Below, piece by piece: positions 27,030 to 36,202 of a stretch of 64,000 bases of DNA (its first letter is position 1; each line of letters opens with the position of its first letter). The notes below the pieces were generated by a model. It saw only the letters and a list, made by a program, of their open reading frames with translations. It had not been told where the DNA came from and ran no database searches. This DNA is from JAXDMK01 sp963790325. Its GTDB lineage: Bacteria > Actinomycetota > Acidimicrobiia > Acidimicrobiales > AC-14. The stretch covers positions 248,001 to 312,000 of the forward strand of contig CAWBNY010000002.1 of the NCBI GenBank assembly GCA_963790325.1, read 5' to 3'. A program made the position numbers and the translations under genes.

Positions 27030-27559
27030 TCGACTGGGTGGTCTTCTCGGTCGCAGCTCTCGCCGCCCTGTCGGGCGCCCTCGGCGTGGTCTTGTCGACC
27101 CACCCGGTGCATGCCGCCCTCATGCTCGTCATGACCCTGTTCAGCGTGGCCGTGCTGTTCGTGGCCCAGGAGGCCCACTTCCTGGCCGCGGTGCAGGTGA
27201 TCGTCTACGCGGGGGCGATCGTCGTCCTCTTCCTGTTCGTGATCATGCTCCTCGGCGTCGACCGGTCGGAGGACATCCGCTCCGAACGGCTGAAGGGCCA
27301 GCGGCCGGTGGCGATCGTGGCCGGGCTCTGCGTGATGTCAGCCGTCCTCCTCCTGGCCCGGTCGGAGTGGGTGTCGGGCGCCCGCAGCACCGCCGGCTCC
27401 CTGGGTGACGGGAGCGAGAACGTCCCCATCCTGGCCCGGTCGCTCTTCACCCGGTACCTGCTCGCCTTCGAGATCACGTCCGTCCTGCTCGTGATCGCAG
27501 TCGTCGGGGCGGTCGTCCTCGTCCGCCGCTCGTCCCCGTCCCAGCAGGTGGAGCCGTGA
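27026..27559 (+). CDS. nuoJ: NADH-quinone oxidoreductase subunit J (cluster 1)
   Basis: NuoJ (177 residues) is a five-helix membrane subunit. The conserved third helix HFLAAVQVIVYAGAIVVLFL with its flexible bulge is clear, and the final helix is in EITSVLLVIAVVGAVVLV. It starts at ATG 27026, overlapping the nuoI stop, and overlaps nuoK by 4 bases. Confidence 0.94.
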   Translation: MIDWVVFSVAALAALSGALGVVLSTHPVHAALMLVMTLFSVAVLFVAQEAHFLAAVQVIVYAGAIVVLFLFVIMLLGVDRSEDIRSERLKGQRPVAIVAGLCVMSAVLLLARSEWVSGARSTAGSLGDGSENVPILARSLFTRYLLAFEITSVLLVIAVVGAVVLVRRSSPSQQVEP

Positions 27560-27861
27560 GAGTCCCCGGCGCCTGGTACCTCGCCCTGGCCGCAGCCCTG
27601 TTCACCATCGGTGCCATCGGTCTGCTCGTGCGCCGCAACGTGCTGGTGATGTTCATGTGCGTGGAGCTCATGCTCAACGCGGTCAACCTCACCTTCGTCA
27701 CCTTCGCCCGCATGCTCGACGACGTCGGTGGGCAGTCGGCCGTCTTCTTCGTGCTGGTGGTGGCGGCGGCCGAGGTGGTCGTGGGCCTGGGGATCATCGT
27801 CTCCATCTTCCGGCGGCGGTCCGGGGCCACCGCCGACGATCTCTCATTCCTCAAGGGATAG
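27556..27861 (+). CDS. nuoK: NADH-quinone oxidoreductase subunit K (cluster 1)
   Basis: NuoK (101 residues) is the three-helix MrpC-like subunit. The segment MFMCVELMLNAVNLTFV contains the conserved membrane glutamate used in proton transfer, and AAAEVVVGLGIIV carries the second one. GTG 27556 overlaps the nuoJ stop; nuoL follows after 8 bases. Confidence 0.95.
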   Translation: MRVPGAWYLALAAALFTIGAIGLLVRRNVLVMFMCVELMLNAVNLTFVTFARMLDDVGGQSAVFFVLVVAAAEVVVGLGIIVSIFRRRSGATADDLSFLKG

Positions 27862-27869
27862 GCGCACCC

Positions 27870-29798
27870 GTGCTCGAAGCGGTCTGGCTCATCCCCGCCC
27901 TCCCCCTGACCGGGTTCCTGATCCTGTTGGTGGCGGGCAAGCGCCTGGGCGATCCCAAGGCGGGTTTGCTGGCCACGGCCATGATGGCCGCCGCCTTCCT
28001 CACCGCGGTGATCGTGTTCCTCGGCCTGGTGGGGGAGTCGGGCGAGGAGCGGGTCTTCCAGCAGCGACTTTTCACGTGGATCGGTTCGGGATCGTTCCAC
28101 GTCGACGTGGCCTTCCTGGTCGACCCCCTGTCGATCACGATGGCCCTGTTCGTCACCGGCGTCGGCACCCTCATCCACCTGTACGCCATCGGCTACATGC
28201 ACGGCGACGAGAAGTTCCCCAAGTTCTTCGTCTACCTGAACCTGTTCGCCTTCTCCATGCTCATGCTGGTCCTGTCGAACAACTTCCTGCTCACGTTCCT
28301 GGGCTGGGAGGGGGTCGGCGCCTGTTCCTACTTCCTCATCTCGTTCTGGTTCGAGAAGCCGGCGGCCGCATCGGCGGGCAAGAAGGCGTTCGTCACCAAC
28401 CGCATCGGCGACTTCGGGTTCATGATCGCCATGTTCCTGATCTTCGCCACCGTCGGCACCCTCGACTACGTTCCCGCCCTGGCCGCCATCGAGAACGTGC
28501 CCGAGTACACCGCCTCCGCCATCGGGCTCCTCCTCTTCCTGGGGGCGGCGGGCAAGTCGGCCCAACTGCCCCTCTACGTCTGGCTGCCCGACGCCATGGA
28601 GGGCCCCACGCCGGTATCCGCCCTCATCCACGCCGCCACCATGGTCACGGCCGGCGTCTTCCTCATGGTCCGGGTCAACCCGGTGCTGGGAGCCGCGCCC
28701 GAGGTGGCCACGCTCATCGCGTGGGTGGGGGTGCTCACCGCCCTGTTCGCGGCCACCATCGCCTGCGCCCAGAACGACATCAAGAAGGTCCTCGCCTACT
28801 CCACCATCTCCCAGCTGGGCTACATGTTCCTGGCCGTGGGATCGGGGGCCTACGCGGCGGCCATCTTCCACATGGTCACCCACGCCTTCTTCAAGGCCCT
28901 CCTCTTCCTCGGCGCCGGCTCGGTGATCCACGGCATGCACGACGAGCAGGACATGAAGCGGATGGGTGGCCTCCAGAAGTGGCTGCCGGTCACCAGCGCC
29001 ACCTTCATCGTGGGCTGGCTGGCGATCGCCGGCGTCCCCCCGTTCTCCGGGTTCTGGTCGAAGGACGACATCCTCCTCAACGCCTTCGAGAAGAGCCCCG
29101 CCCTGTGGGCCGTCGGCCTGCTGACGGCGCTGCTCACCGCCTACTACATGAGCCGCCAGGTCTTCCTCGTGTTCAAGGGCGACGAGCGGTGGAAGAAGTC
29201 GGCCGGCCACGACCAGGAGCCGGTCGACGCCGCCCACGCCCACGGGGCCCACGGCGACTTCAAGCCCCACGAGTCGCCCCGGATCATGACCATCCCCCTG
29301 ATCGTGCTGGCGGCCTTGGCCGCCCTGGGCGGGCTCCTCAACCTGCCCTTCGCCGGCTGGACGGTCCTCGAGCACTGGCTGGAGCCGGTGTTCGGCCACA
29401 ACCTGCACCACGTCACCTCGTCCAGCGGCACCAAGATCGCCCTCGCCCTCGTCGCCGTGGGCGCCGCCGCCCTGGGCCTGCTCCTCGCCCGCGCCATATA
29501 CCTCGGCCACCGGGCGTCCGAGGAGAAGGTCGAGCCCCGCATCCTGCAGCGGGCGTGGCTGGTCGACGAGCTCTACCAGAAGGTCATCGCCCACCCCGGC
29601 CGAGCCCTGTCCCAGTGGCTGGCCTCGGTGTTCGACGCCAAGGTGATCGACGGGGCGGTCAACGGCGTGGCGTCCCTGGTCCGGGCCGGTGGCACCCGGC
29701 TGCGGGTGGTCCAGTCCGGGTTCGTCCGCAGCTATGCCCTGGCCGTCGCCCTGGGCGCGGTCGCCATCCTCGGCTTCGCCCTGGTCCGGTCCCTCTGA
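27870..29798 (+). CDS. nuoL: NADH-quinone oxidoreductase subunit L (cluster 1)
   Basis: NuoL (642 residues) is the distal proton-pumping antiporter-like subunit with the lateral helix. The core includes LLTFLGWEGVGACSYFLI (key glutamate), LPLYVWLPDAMEGPTPVSAL and CAQNDIKKVLAYSTISQLG (key lysine). A His-rich loop AAHAHGAHG lies between helices near residue 460. GTG 27870 is the start. nuoM follows after 13 bases. Confidence 0.95.
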   Translation: MLEAVWLIPALPLTGFLILLVAGKRLGDPKAGLLATAMMAAAFLTAVIVFLGLVGESGEERVFQQRLFTWIGSGSFHVDVAFLVDPLSITMALFVTGVGTLIHLYAIGYMHGDEKFPKFFVYLNLFAFSMLMLVLSNNFLLTFLGWEGVGACSYFLISFWFEKPAAASAGKKAFVTNRIGDFGFMIAMFLIFATVGTLDYVPALAAIENVPEYTASAIGLLLFLGAAGKSAQLPLYVWLPDAMEGPTPVSALIHAATMVTAGVFLMVRVNPVLGAAPEVATLIAWVGVLTALFAATIACAQNDIKKVLAYSTISQLGYMFLAVGSGAYAAAIFHMVTHAFFKALLFLGAGSVIHGMHDEQDMKRMGGLQKWLPVTSATFIVGWLAIAGVPPFSGFWSKDDILLNAFEKSPALWAVGLLTALLTAYYMSRQVFLVFKGDERWKKSAGHDQEPVDAAHAHGAHGDFKPHESPRIMTIPLIVLAALAALGGLLNLPFAGWTVLEHWLEPVFGHNLHHVTSSSGTKIALALVAVGAAALGLLLARAIYLGHRASEEKVEPRILQRAWLVDELYQKVIAHPGRALSQWLASVFDAKVIDGAVNGVASLVRAGGTRLRVVQSGFVRSYALAVALGAVAILGFALVRSL

Positions 29799-29811
29799 TG
29801 GCGAGCAACTG

Positions 29812-31353
29812 ATGGCAGGCGACATTCCCATCCTCACCCTGCTCGTCCTGCTGCCCGCCCTGGGCGCGGGCGTGGTCGCGCTCCTGCCCAAGGGCAAGGA
29901 CGACGTCGTCGGACGGGTCGGGCTCGGCATCTCCCTCGTGGTGGGCGTGCTCAGCCTGTGCCTCCTGTTCGGCTTCGAGACCAGCGAGCCCGGCTTCCAG
30001 TTCGTCTCCTCCCACCCGTGGATCGAGTCGTTCGGGATCTCCTGGAAGCTCGGGGTGGACGGGATCTCGCTCTTCCTGGTCGTGCTCAGCGGCATCCTCT
30101 TCCCGATCGCCATCGCCGGCCCCCGGGTCCACCACGACCTCAAGGGCTACGTGGCCTGGATGCTCCTGCTGGAGGCGGGCTGCATCGGGGTGTTCCTCTC
30201 CCTCGACCTGTTCGTGTTCTTCTTGTTCTGGGAGATCGTGCTCGTCCCGATGTACTTCCTCATCGGCGGATGGGGTTACGAGCGTCGGGTGTACGCCACC
30301 CTCAAGTTCTTCATCTACACGATGCTCGGCTCGGCCCTCATGCTCGTCGGCATCCTGGCCCTGGTGTTCCTCAGCCAGAGGGCCACCGGCAACCTCACGT
30401 TCGACCTGGTCAGCCTGGCCGAGAGCCAGTCGGTGGCGGGCAACACCGCCCGCTGGCTGTTCCTCGCCTTCGCCGCCTCGTTCGCCATCAAGTGCCCCAT
30501 CTTCCCGGTGCACACCTGGCTGCCCGACGCCCACACCGAGGCGCCCACCGGCGGCTCGGTGATCCTGGCCGGTGTCCTCCTGAAGCTCGGGACGTACGGG
30601 TTCGTGCGCTTCGGGCTCTACCTGTTCCCCAGCGCGGCGATCGACTTGGCGCCGGTGTTCCTCACCCTGGGCGTGATCGGCATCGTCTACGGGGCCCTCG
30701 TCGCCACCATGCAGAAGGACCTCAAACGGCTGGTGGCGTACTCGTCGGTGGCTCATCTCGGCTTCATCGTCGTGGGCACCTTCGGTCTGTCCCACCAGGG
30801 CCTGCAGGGCGGCGTGCTGCAGATGGTCAACCACGGCATCTCCACCGGCGCCCTCTTCCTCCTGGTGGGGATGGTGTACGAACGCCGCCACACCCGGCTC
30901 ATCGCCGACATGGGGGGCATCCAGAAGTCGGCGCCCTTCTTCGCGGCCGTGTTCACGGTGGTGATGCTCTCTTCGATCGGGCTGCCCGGGCTCAACGGGT
31001 TCGTCGGGGAGTTCATGGTCCTGACGGGCACCTTCGTCACCCGCCGGTGGTGGGCGGTCGTGGGCACCGTCGGCGTCATCCTGGCCGCCATCTACCTGCT
31101 GTGGGCGTACCAGCGGGTCTTCCACGGCCGGCCCGAGGGCCCCAACGCCACCTTCCCGGAGATGACCATGCGGGAGCGCATGGTCATGGCCCCGCTGCTC
31201 CTGCTCATCGTGGGCCTCGGCGTCTACCCGCAGCCCATGCTCGACCGCATCGCTCCGGCCGTGGATCGGCTCGTCACCCACGTCGAGGAGCATTCCGACT
31301 TCGAGGCGCCGGCCGCACCCTCGATCGCGGCACCGGTGGGAGAGGGGCACTAG
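29812..31353 (+). CDS. nuoM: NADH-quinone oxidoreductase subunit M (cluster 1)
   Basis: NuoM (513 residues) is the second antiporter-like proton pump. Visible are FFLFWEIVLVPMYFLIGGW (membrane glutamate), VHTWLPDAHTEAPTGGSVI and MQKDLKRLVAYSSVAHLGF. The start ATG 29812 gives the standard N-terminus; upstream in-frame residues overlap nuoL and are not expected. nuoN follows after 3 bases. Confidence 0.95.
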   Translation: MAGDIPILTLLVLLPALGAGVVALLPKGKDDVVGRVGLGISLVVGVLSLCLLFGFETSEPGFQFVSSHPWIESFGISWKLGVDGISLFLVVLSGILFPIAIAGPRVHHDLKGYVAWMLLLEAGCIGVFLSLDLFVFFLFWEIVLVPMYFLIGGWGYERRVYATLKFFIYTMLGSALMLVGILALVFLSQRATGNLTFDLVSLAESQSVAGNTARWLFLAFAASFAIKCPIFPVHTWLPDAHTEAPTGGSVILAGVLLKLGTYGFVRFGLYLFPSAAIDLAPVFLTLGVIGIVYGALVATMQKDLKRLVAYSSVAHLGFIVVGTFGLSHQGLQGGVLQMVNHGISTGALFLLVGMVYERRHTRLIADMGGIQKSAPFFAAVFTVVMLSSIGLPGLNGFVGEFMVLTGTFVTRRWWAVVGTVGVILAAIYLLWAYQRVFHGRPEGPNATFPEMTMRERMVMAPLLLLIVGLGVYPQPMLDRIAPAVDRLVTHVEEHSDFEAPAAPSIAAPVGEGH

Positions 31354-31356
31354 CCG

Positions 31357-32898
31357 ATGCCGCCGCTGGTCACGCCCGACGTCGAGTGGGGACTGCTGGC
31401 GCCCGAGCTGATCCTCATCGGTGGCGCCCTGATCCTGCTGGTGCTGGGCACGTTCGCCCGCCGCCGTGACGTGGGCAGCTCCTACGCCATCTTCACCGTC
31501 CTCACCGCCTCGGGCGCCCTGATCAGCACCGTCGCCCTGTGGCAGGACGTCACCGGCTCCGGGGCGAATCCCCGGCTGGCGGTGGCCGGCGCGGTCTCGG
31601 TCGACGGGTTCAGCGTCTTCCTCACCGTGGTCATCCTGGCCGCCGTCATAGTCGGCGCCCTCCTGGCCGACGACTACCTGCGCCGGGAGCGGCTGCAGGG
31701 AGTCGCCTACTACGTGTTGATGATGCTCTCCGCGTCGGGCGGGATCTTCATGGCCAAGGCCAACGACCTCATCGTGGTCTTCCTCGGCCTCGAGATCCTC
31801 TCCATCGCCCTGTACGTGCTGGCCGGCTACCACCGCCGGCGGTCGCAGTCGCAGGAGGCGGCGATCAAGTACTTCGTCCTGGGGTCGTTCTCCTCCGCCT
31901 TCTTCCTGTACGGCATCGCCCTCACCTACGGGGCGACCGGATCGACCAACATCACCGAGATCGCCCGGTTCCTCCAGTCGACCACCCTCACCACGGGGGT
32001 GTTGCTCGGTGGGGTGGCGCTGATCCTGGTCGGGCTGGGCTTCAAGGTGGCGGCCGCCCCGTTCCACATGTGGACGCCCGACGTCTACCAGGGGTCGCCC
32101 ACGCCGGTGGCCGGGTTCATGGCCGCAGCGGCCAAGGCGGCGGGCTTCGCCGCCCTCCTTCGCATCTTCTACGCCGGCTTCGGGACGCTCCGCCTCGACT
32201 GGCAGCCGATGGTGTGGGGCCTGGCCGTCCTCAGCCTGGTCGTCGGCTCGGTGCTGGCGGTGGTGCAGTCCGACGTCAAGCGCATGCTCGCCTACTCGTC
32301 GATCAGCCACGCCGGCTACGTCCTGATCGGCCTCCAGGCGGCCACCGCCACGGGGATCGCGGGGTCGCTCTTCTACCTCTTGGCCTACACGTTCATGGTG
32401 CTGGGGAGCTTTGCCGTCGTCACCATCGTCGGCCGGGAGGGCGACGGGCACCACGCCCTCGACGACTACAAGGGCCTGGCGGGCGAACGACCCGGGTTGG
32501 CATTGGCGTTCACCGTGTTCCTCCTGGCCCAGGCGGGGGTGCCCTTCACCGCCGGGTTCCTGGCCAAGTTCGGGGTCATCGCGGCGGCGGTGGAGAGCCG
32601 GTCCTACGCGCTGGCCATCGTCGCCATGGTGGCGGCGGTGATCGCCGCCTTCTTCTACCTGCGGGTCATCGTGACGATGTACATGGCCGGCGACGCCGAC
32701 CCGGATCCTCAGCCCGAGCCGGTCGACGGGGCGGGCGGTCTGGCCGTCGCCACCACCACCCATGCGCCCACCAAGCTCGCCATCCCGGTCGGCGCCGGGA
32801 TCGCGCTGGCCCTCTGCCTGGCGGTGACGGTCGGGGCGGGTCTCCTGCCCGAGCCCCTCCTCGACTTCGCCCGCCACGCCACGCTGCTCCTGCCCTGA
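31357..32898 (+). CDS. nuoN: NADH-quinone oxidoreductase subunit N (cluster 1)
   Basis: NuoN (513 residues) is the third antiporter-like subunit, next to NuoK/J. Signatures are LIVVFLGLEILSIALYVLAG, FHMWTPDVYQGSPTPVAGF and VQSDVKRMLAYSSISHAGY. It closes the 14-gene operon. The 197 bases after it contain a small GC-rich hairpin (CCGCC/GGCGG at 32940-32953) and then the promoter of cluster 2. Confidence 0.95.
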   Translation: MPPLVTPDVEWGLLAPELILIGGALILLVLGTFARRRDVGSSYAIFTVLTASGALISTVALWQDVTGSGANPRLAVAGAVSVDGFSVFLTVVILAAVIVGALLADDYLRRERLQGVAYYVLMMLSASGGIFMAKANDLIVVFLGLEILSIALYVLAGYHRRRSQSQEAAIKYFVLGSFSSAFFLYGIALTYGATGSTNITEIARFLQSTTLTTGVLLGGVALILVGLGFKVAAAPFHMWTPDVYQGSPTPVAGFMAAAAKAAGFAALLRIFYAGFGTLRLDWQPMVWGLAVLSLVVGSVLAVVQSDVKRMLAYSSISHAGYVLIGLQAATATGIAGSLFYLLAYTFMVLGSFAVVTIVGREGDGHHALDDYKGLAGERPGLALAFTVFLLAQAGVPFTAGFLAKFGVIAAAVESRSYALAIVAMVAAVIAAFFYLRVIVTMYMAGDADPDPQPEPVDGAGGLAVATTTHAPTKLAIPVGAGIALALCLAVTVGAGLLPEPLLDFARHATLLLP

Positions 32899-33058
32899 CG
32901 GCGGGCGGGGTGACGGGCGACGGCCCCGCGAGTCCCGCGCCGCCTCTCGGCGGACTTTCGTCGGCGACCAGCTGGCTCCGGCCGGCTTTCCCGAGGCGTC
33001 CCTCGCCGTCGCCGACGTCGTGACCTGATCGCCCGCCCGCCCCCGGCCCGGGAGCGTC

Positions 33059-33088
33059 TTGGCACTACGTGAAGGGTTTCACTACTGT
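33059..33088 (+). promoter_or_regulatory. Promoter of nuo cluster 2 (nuoABCD) with embedded Rex operator
   Basis: TTGGCA (33059-33064) and TACTGT (33083-33088) are separated by 18 bases. The spacer holds ACGTGAAGGGTTTCACTA, whose core GTGAA-N4-TTCAC (33069-33082) is a perfect Rex-type palindrome. Expected transcription start is 33094-33096, which is the GTG start of nuoA2, so the mRNA is probably leaderless. The layout is repeated almost base for base before nuoH2. Bound Rex would block RNA polymerase between its two contact sites. Confidence 0.8.
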
Positions 33089-33095
33089 CCGGGGC

Positions 33096-33461
33096 GTGTC
33101 CGAGTTCCTGCGCCAGTACCTGACGGTCGCCATCTTCGGCGTCGCCGCCGTCGGCATGGTCGGCGCCATGCTCGGCCTCGGCAGCCTGGTCCGCCCCACC
33201 CGGCCCCAGCCGCAGAAGTACATCAACTACGAGTGCGGCGTCGATCCGGTGGGCACGGGCTGGTCGCAGAGCCAGATCCGCTACTACATCTTCGCCCTCC
33301 TCTTCGTGATGTTCGACGTGGAGGCGGTGTTCATCTTCCCGTGGGCGGTCCGGCTGGAGGCCTACGGCCTGTTCGGGCTGGTGGAGATGGTCATCTTCAT
33401 CGTCATCCTCGCCCTCGGCCTCCTCTACGCCTGGCGAAAGAAGGTCCTGCGGTGGGCCTAG
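33096..33461 (+). CDS. nuoA: Complex I subunit A (cluster 2, no NADH module)
   Basis: The 121-residue NuoA has the usual three helices, the loop INYECGVDPVG and helix two with MFDVEAVFIFPWA. GTG 33096 (protein starts VSEFLRQYL) is chosen over the in-frame GTG 33069, because the latter lies inside the operator and upstream of the expected transcription start. It overlaps nuoB2 by 10 bases. It is the first gene of a second, shorter complex I cluster. Confidence 0.93.
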   Translation: MSEFLRQYLTVAIFGVAAVGMVGAMLGLGSLVRPTRPQPQKYINYECGVDPVGTGWSQSQIRYYIFALLFVMFDVEAVFIFPWAVRLEAYGLFGLVEMVIFIVILALGLLYAWRKKVLRWA

Positions 33462-33964
33462 TCGAGAGGGGGGCGTTCGCCAAGAAGCAGCTGAAGCCCC
33501 TCACCTGGCTTCTGAACTACAGCCGGAAGTACTCGCTCTGGGTCTACCAGTGGGGACTGGCCTGCTGCGCCATCGAGATGGGCGCCGCCTTCGGGTCCCC
33601 CCGGTACGACGTCATGCGCCTCGGCGTCATCCCCTTCCCCGCCGGTCCCCGCCAGGCCGACCTGGTCGTCATCTCCGGGACGGTCACCGACAAGATGGCC
33701 CCTGCCATCCGCCGGCTGTGGGAGCAGATGCCCGACCCCAAGTACGTCATCTCCATGGGCTCGTGCGCCAACTGCGGCGGCCCCTACTGGGACTCGTACT
33801 CCGTCACCAAGGGCGTCGACCAGATCATCCCGGTCGACGTCTACGTGCCCGGCTGCCCGCCCCGCCCGGAGGCCCTGCTGGAGGGCATCGTCCTGCTCCA
33901 GCAGCGGATCCAGAACGAGGACATGGGTGAGCGCTGGCGGGGTGAGCCGATTGTCGTCGGCTGA
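33452..33964 (+). CDS. nuoB: Complex I subunit B (cluster 2)
   Basis: A 170-residue NuoB with all N2 ligands: WGLACCAIEMG, SMGSCANCGGPYW and VYVPGCPPRPE. The fourth segment carries an additional cysteine (CANC) absent from the cluster-1 copy. It starts at GTG 33452 inside nuoA2 and overlaps nuoC2 by 38 bases. Sequence divergence from the cluster-1 NuoB is too great for a recent duplication. Confidence 0.95.
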   Translation: MGLVERGAFAKKQLKPLTWLLNYSRKYSLWVYQWGLACCAIEMGAAFGSPRYDVMRLGVIPFPAGPRQADLVVISGTVTDKMAPAIRRLWEQMPDPKYVISMGSCANCGGPYWDSYSVTKGVDQIIPVDVYVPGCPPRPEALLEGIVLLQQRIQNEDMGERWRGEPIVVG

Positions 33965-34934
33965 CATCGCCTCGCCTGGCATCTCGACGCCGATCGTCTC
34001 GGGCGGCGACCAGTCCCGGGCCCGTCTCGACGCCCTCGTCACCGACCTGGGCGACGACGCCGTCGGCAGCCACATCCAGGGGATCGAGCTCACCATCCGG
34101 GTGGCGGCCGCCGCCTGGAAGCGGGCGGCCGAGGTGTGCCAGTCCCAGGGCTACGACTACTTCTGCTTCCTGTCCGGCCTCGACTGGATGCCCTCGACGT
34201 CACCCAACCCCCGGGCCTCGGTGTCCGACGAGCTCGACACCGGCGACGACGAGGTGCCCGCGGCCGAAGGCGAGCCCGAGGCCGAGGTCGAGCCCGAGGC
34301 CCCGACCGAGCCCGAGGCACCGGTCGGCGGGCTGGGCTACCCCACCGGCACGGCCGGCGGCGACACCCGGTTCCAGGTGTTCGCCCGGCTCTACTCCACC
34401 ACCCGCCACGAGGGCGTCATCCTCAAGGCCGACCTCGACCCCGACGACCCTCGGGTCGAGACGTGGACCGGGATCTACCCCGGTGCCGACTGGAACGAGC
34501 GGGAGACGTGGGAGATGTACGGCTTCGTCTTCGACGGCCATCCCAACCTGGTCAAGCTCTACCTGCCGGGCGAGTTCGAGGGCTTTCCCCTGCGCAAGGA
34601 CTTCCCCCTGCTGTCCCGGGAAGTGAAGCCCTGGCCCGGCCTGGTCGACGTCGAGCCGATGCCCGAGGTGCCCGAGACGGCGGTGCCGGCCGATCCGGTT
34701 GCCGCCGCGCCCGAACCGCCCGAGCCGGTCGAACCGCCCGAGCCGGTCACGCCGGCCGAACCGGCTGTCACGCCGGCCGAACCGGCTGTCACGCCGGCCG
34801 AACCGGCAGCCCGGACGCCCGCCGGGGACTCCATCCCCGAGACGGCCGAGGAGGCGCACGCGACAGGCACCGAGAGCGCCACAACCGGCGCCGCCGCCGA
34901 AGCGGCCCCGGAGAACGGGGAGGCAGCCGGCTGA
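33927..34934 (+). CDS. nuoC: Complex I subunit C (cluster 2) with acidic insert and long Pro/Glu/Ala tail
   Basis: At 335 residues this is almost twice the length of the cluster-1 NuoC. The conserved domain is recognisable in CFLSGLDWMPS, ERETWEMYGFVFDGHPNL and GFPLRKDFPLLSREVKPWPG. An acidic Pro/Glu insert sits at about 105-133, and a 110-residue tail of Pro, Glu, Ala and Thr follows the domain, including three tandem TPAEPAV units. The tail is probably disordered. GTG 33927 gives a long overlap with nuoB2; GTG 33942 is an alternative. The stop overlaps nuoD2 by one base. Confidence 0.9.
   Translation: MSAGGVSRLSSADIASPGISTPIVSGGDQSRARLDALVTDLGDDAVGSHIQGIELTIRVAAAAWKRAAEVCQSQGYDYFCFLSGLDWMPSTSPNPRASVSDELDTGDDEVPAAEGEPEAEVEPEAPTEPEAPVGGLGYPTGTAGGDTRFQVFARLYSTTRHEGVILKADLDPDDPRVETWTGIYPGADWNERETWEMYGFVFDGHPNLVKLYLPGEFEGFPLRKDFPLLSREVKPWPGLVDVEPMPEVPETAVPADPVAAAPEPPEPVEPPEPVTPAEPAVTPAEPAVTPAEPAARTPAGDSIPETAEEAHATGTESATTGAAAEAAPENGEAAG
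34749..34808 (+). repeat. 21-bp tandem repeat in nuoC2 tail
   Basis: The unit ACGCCGGCCGAACCGGCTGTC occurs twice exactly (34749-34769, 34770-34790) and a third time nearly complete (34791-34808). It is in frame and encodes TPAEPAV. Such perfect 21-bp repeats suggest length variation between strains. Confidence 0.85.
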
Positions 34935-36103
34935 TGGCCGTCACCGACCAGCAGCGTCTGAGCTACATCGCGTCCCAGGCGGCCGACGCCCGGGTCAACG
35001 TCGAGCTCCAGACCGAGGACATGGTCCTCAACCTCGGTCCCCAGCACCCGGCCACCCACGGCACGCTGCGCATCGTGGCCCGCCTCGACGGCGAGCAGGT
35101 CATCAGCGCCGACGTCGTCTGCGGCTACATGCACCGGGGCTACGAGAAGCTCACCGAGGTTCGCACCTACCCGCAGGTCACGACCCTGATCAACCGGATC
35201 GATTGGCTGTCGTCGTTCGCCAACGAGGTGCCGTTCATCCTCGCCGCCGAGCAGCTGATGGAGATCGAGGCTCCGCCCCGGGCCCAGTGGATCCGCACGA
35301 TCATGTTCGAGCTGAGCCGCATCGCCAACGTCACCCTCTTCATCGGCGAGATGGGCGTCCAGCTCGGTGCCCTCACACCTGTGTTCTTCGCCTTCCGCGA
35401 CCGGGAGTACGTCCTCAACCTGATCGAGGCGGCCACCGGCGGGCGCTTCCATCCCAACTACGACCGCATCGGCGGGCTCAAGGAGGACCTCCCCCGGGGA
35501 TGGATCGCCGAGACCCACGGGGCCATGAAGCGGATCCGCGGGTACTGCGACCAGCTCGAGGACCTCCTCATGGGCAACGAGATCTTCGAGGCGCGCACCC
35601 GCGGCGTCGGCGTGATCCCGGCCGAGCTGGGCCTGAAGTACGGCCTCTCGGGCGCCAACATCCGCGCCTCCGGGGTCGACTGGGATCTCCGTCGCGACGC
35701 CCCCTCGCCCCTCGTCTGGAACCAGCTCGACTGGAAGGTCTGGACCCATCCCGACGGCGACTCGTTCGCCCGCTACTGGGTCCGGCTGCAGGAGACCCGG
35801 GAGGCCACCAAGATGGTCGACCAGCTCCTCGACGGACTGCCCGCCGGTCCGATCCAGGCCAAGGTGCCCCGGATCATCAAGGTCCCGGCGGGCGAGGCGT
35901 GGGCCCACACCGAGAACCCCCTGGGCGAGATGGGCTACTACGTGGTCAGCCAGGGCGGCCTCGGGCCGTTCCGCTGCAAGATCCGGTCGGCCTCGTTCAA
36001 CAACGTGTCGATCGTCCCCTGGCTGCTCAAAGGCGTCTACGTGCCCGACATCGTCACCATCATGGCCAGCCTCTACTTCATCCTGGGCGACATCGACCGC
36101 TGA
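34934..36103 (+). CDS. nuoD: Complex I subunit D (cluster 2)
   Basis: This 389-residue NuoD has NLGPQHPATHGTLRIV, YMHRGYEKLTE and GVDWDLRRDAPS. The arginine of the HRGxEK segment is Arg68, in contrast to Thr in the cluster-1 NuoD; mitochondrial NDUFS2 carries the NDUFAF7-methylated arginine in this segment. The ending YFILGDIDR is typical. ATG 34934 overlaps the nuoC2 stop. It ends the first cluster-2 unit; a 141-base promoter region follows. Confidence 0.95.
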   Translation: MAVTDQQRLSYIASQAADARVNVELQTEDMVLNLGPQHPATHGTLRIVARLDGEQVISADVVCGYMHRGYEKLTEVRTYPQVTTLINRIDWLSSFANEVPFILAAEQLMEIEAPPRAQWIRTIMFELSRIANVTLFIGEMGVQLGALTPVFFAFRDREYVLNLIEAATGGRFHPNYDRIGGLKEDLPRGWIAETHGAMKRIRGYCDQLEDLLMGNEIFEARTRGVGVIPAELGLKYGLSGANIRASGVDWDLRRDAPSPLVWNQLDWKVWTHPDGDSFARYWVRLQETREATKMVDQLLDGLPAGPIQAKVPRIIKVPAGEAWAHTENPLGEMGYYVVSQGGLGPFRCKIRSASFNNVSIVPWLLKGVYVPDIVTIMASLYFILGDIDR

Positions 36104-36202
36104 CACCGGTGCCGCTCGGGCCCTGGTGGCTCGACGACGCTCGCCGGCTGTGGACCGGAGCGGCTTCGACCTGACCTCGCCCGGTGCCGGGCGTCCGCTG
36201 TG

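Noticed and set aside
29659..32877. A 1072-codon open frame on the minus strand opposite nuoL, nuoM and nuoN
   Set aside because: Same reason: it runs antisense over three clear membrane-protein genes and is composed of charged low-complexity sequence.
33069..33095. Upstream GTG start for nuoA2
   Set aside because: It lies in the Rex palindrome and upstream of the expected transcription start; NuoA similarity begins at 33096.
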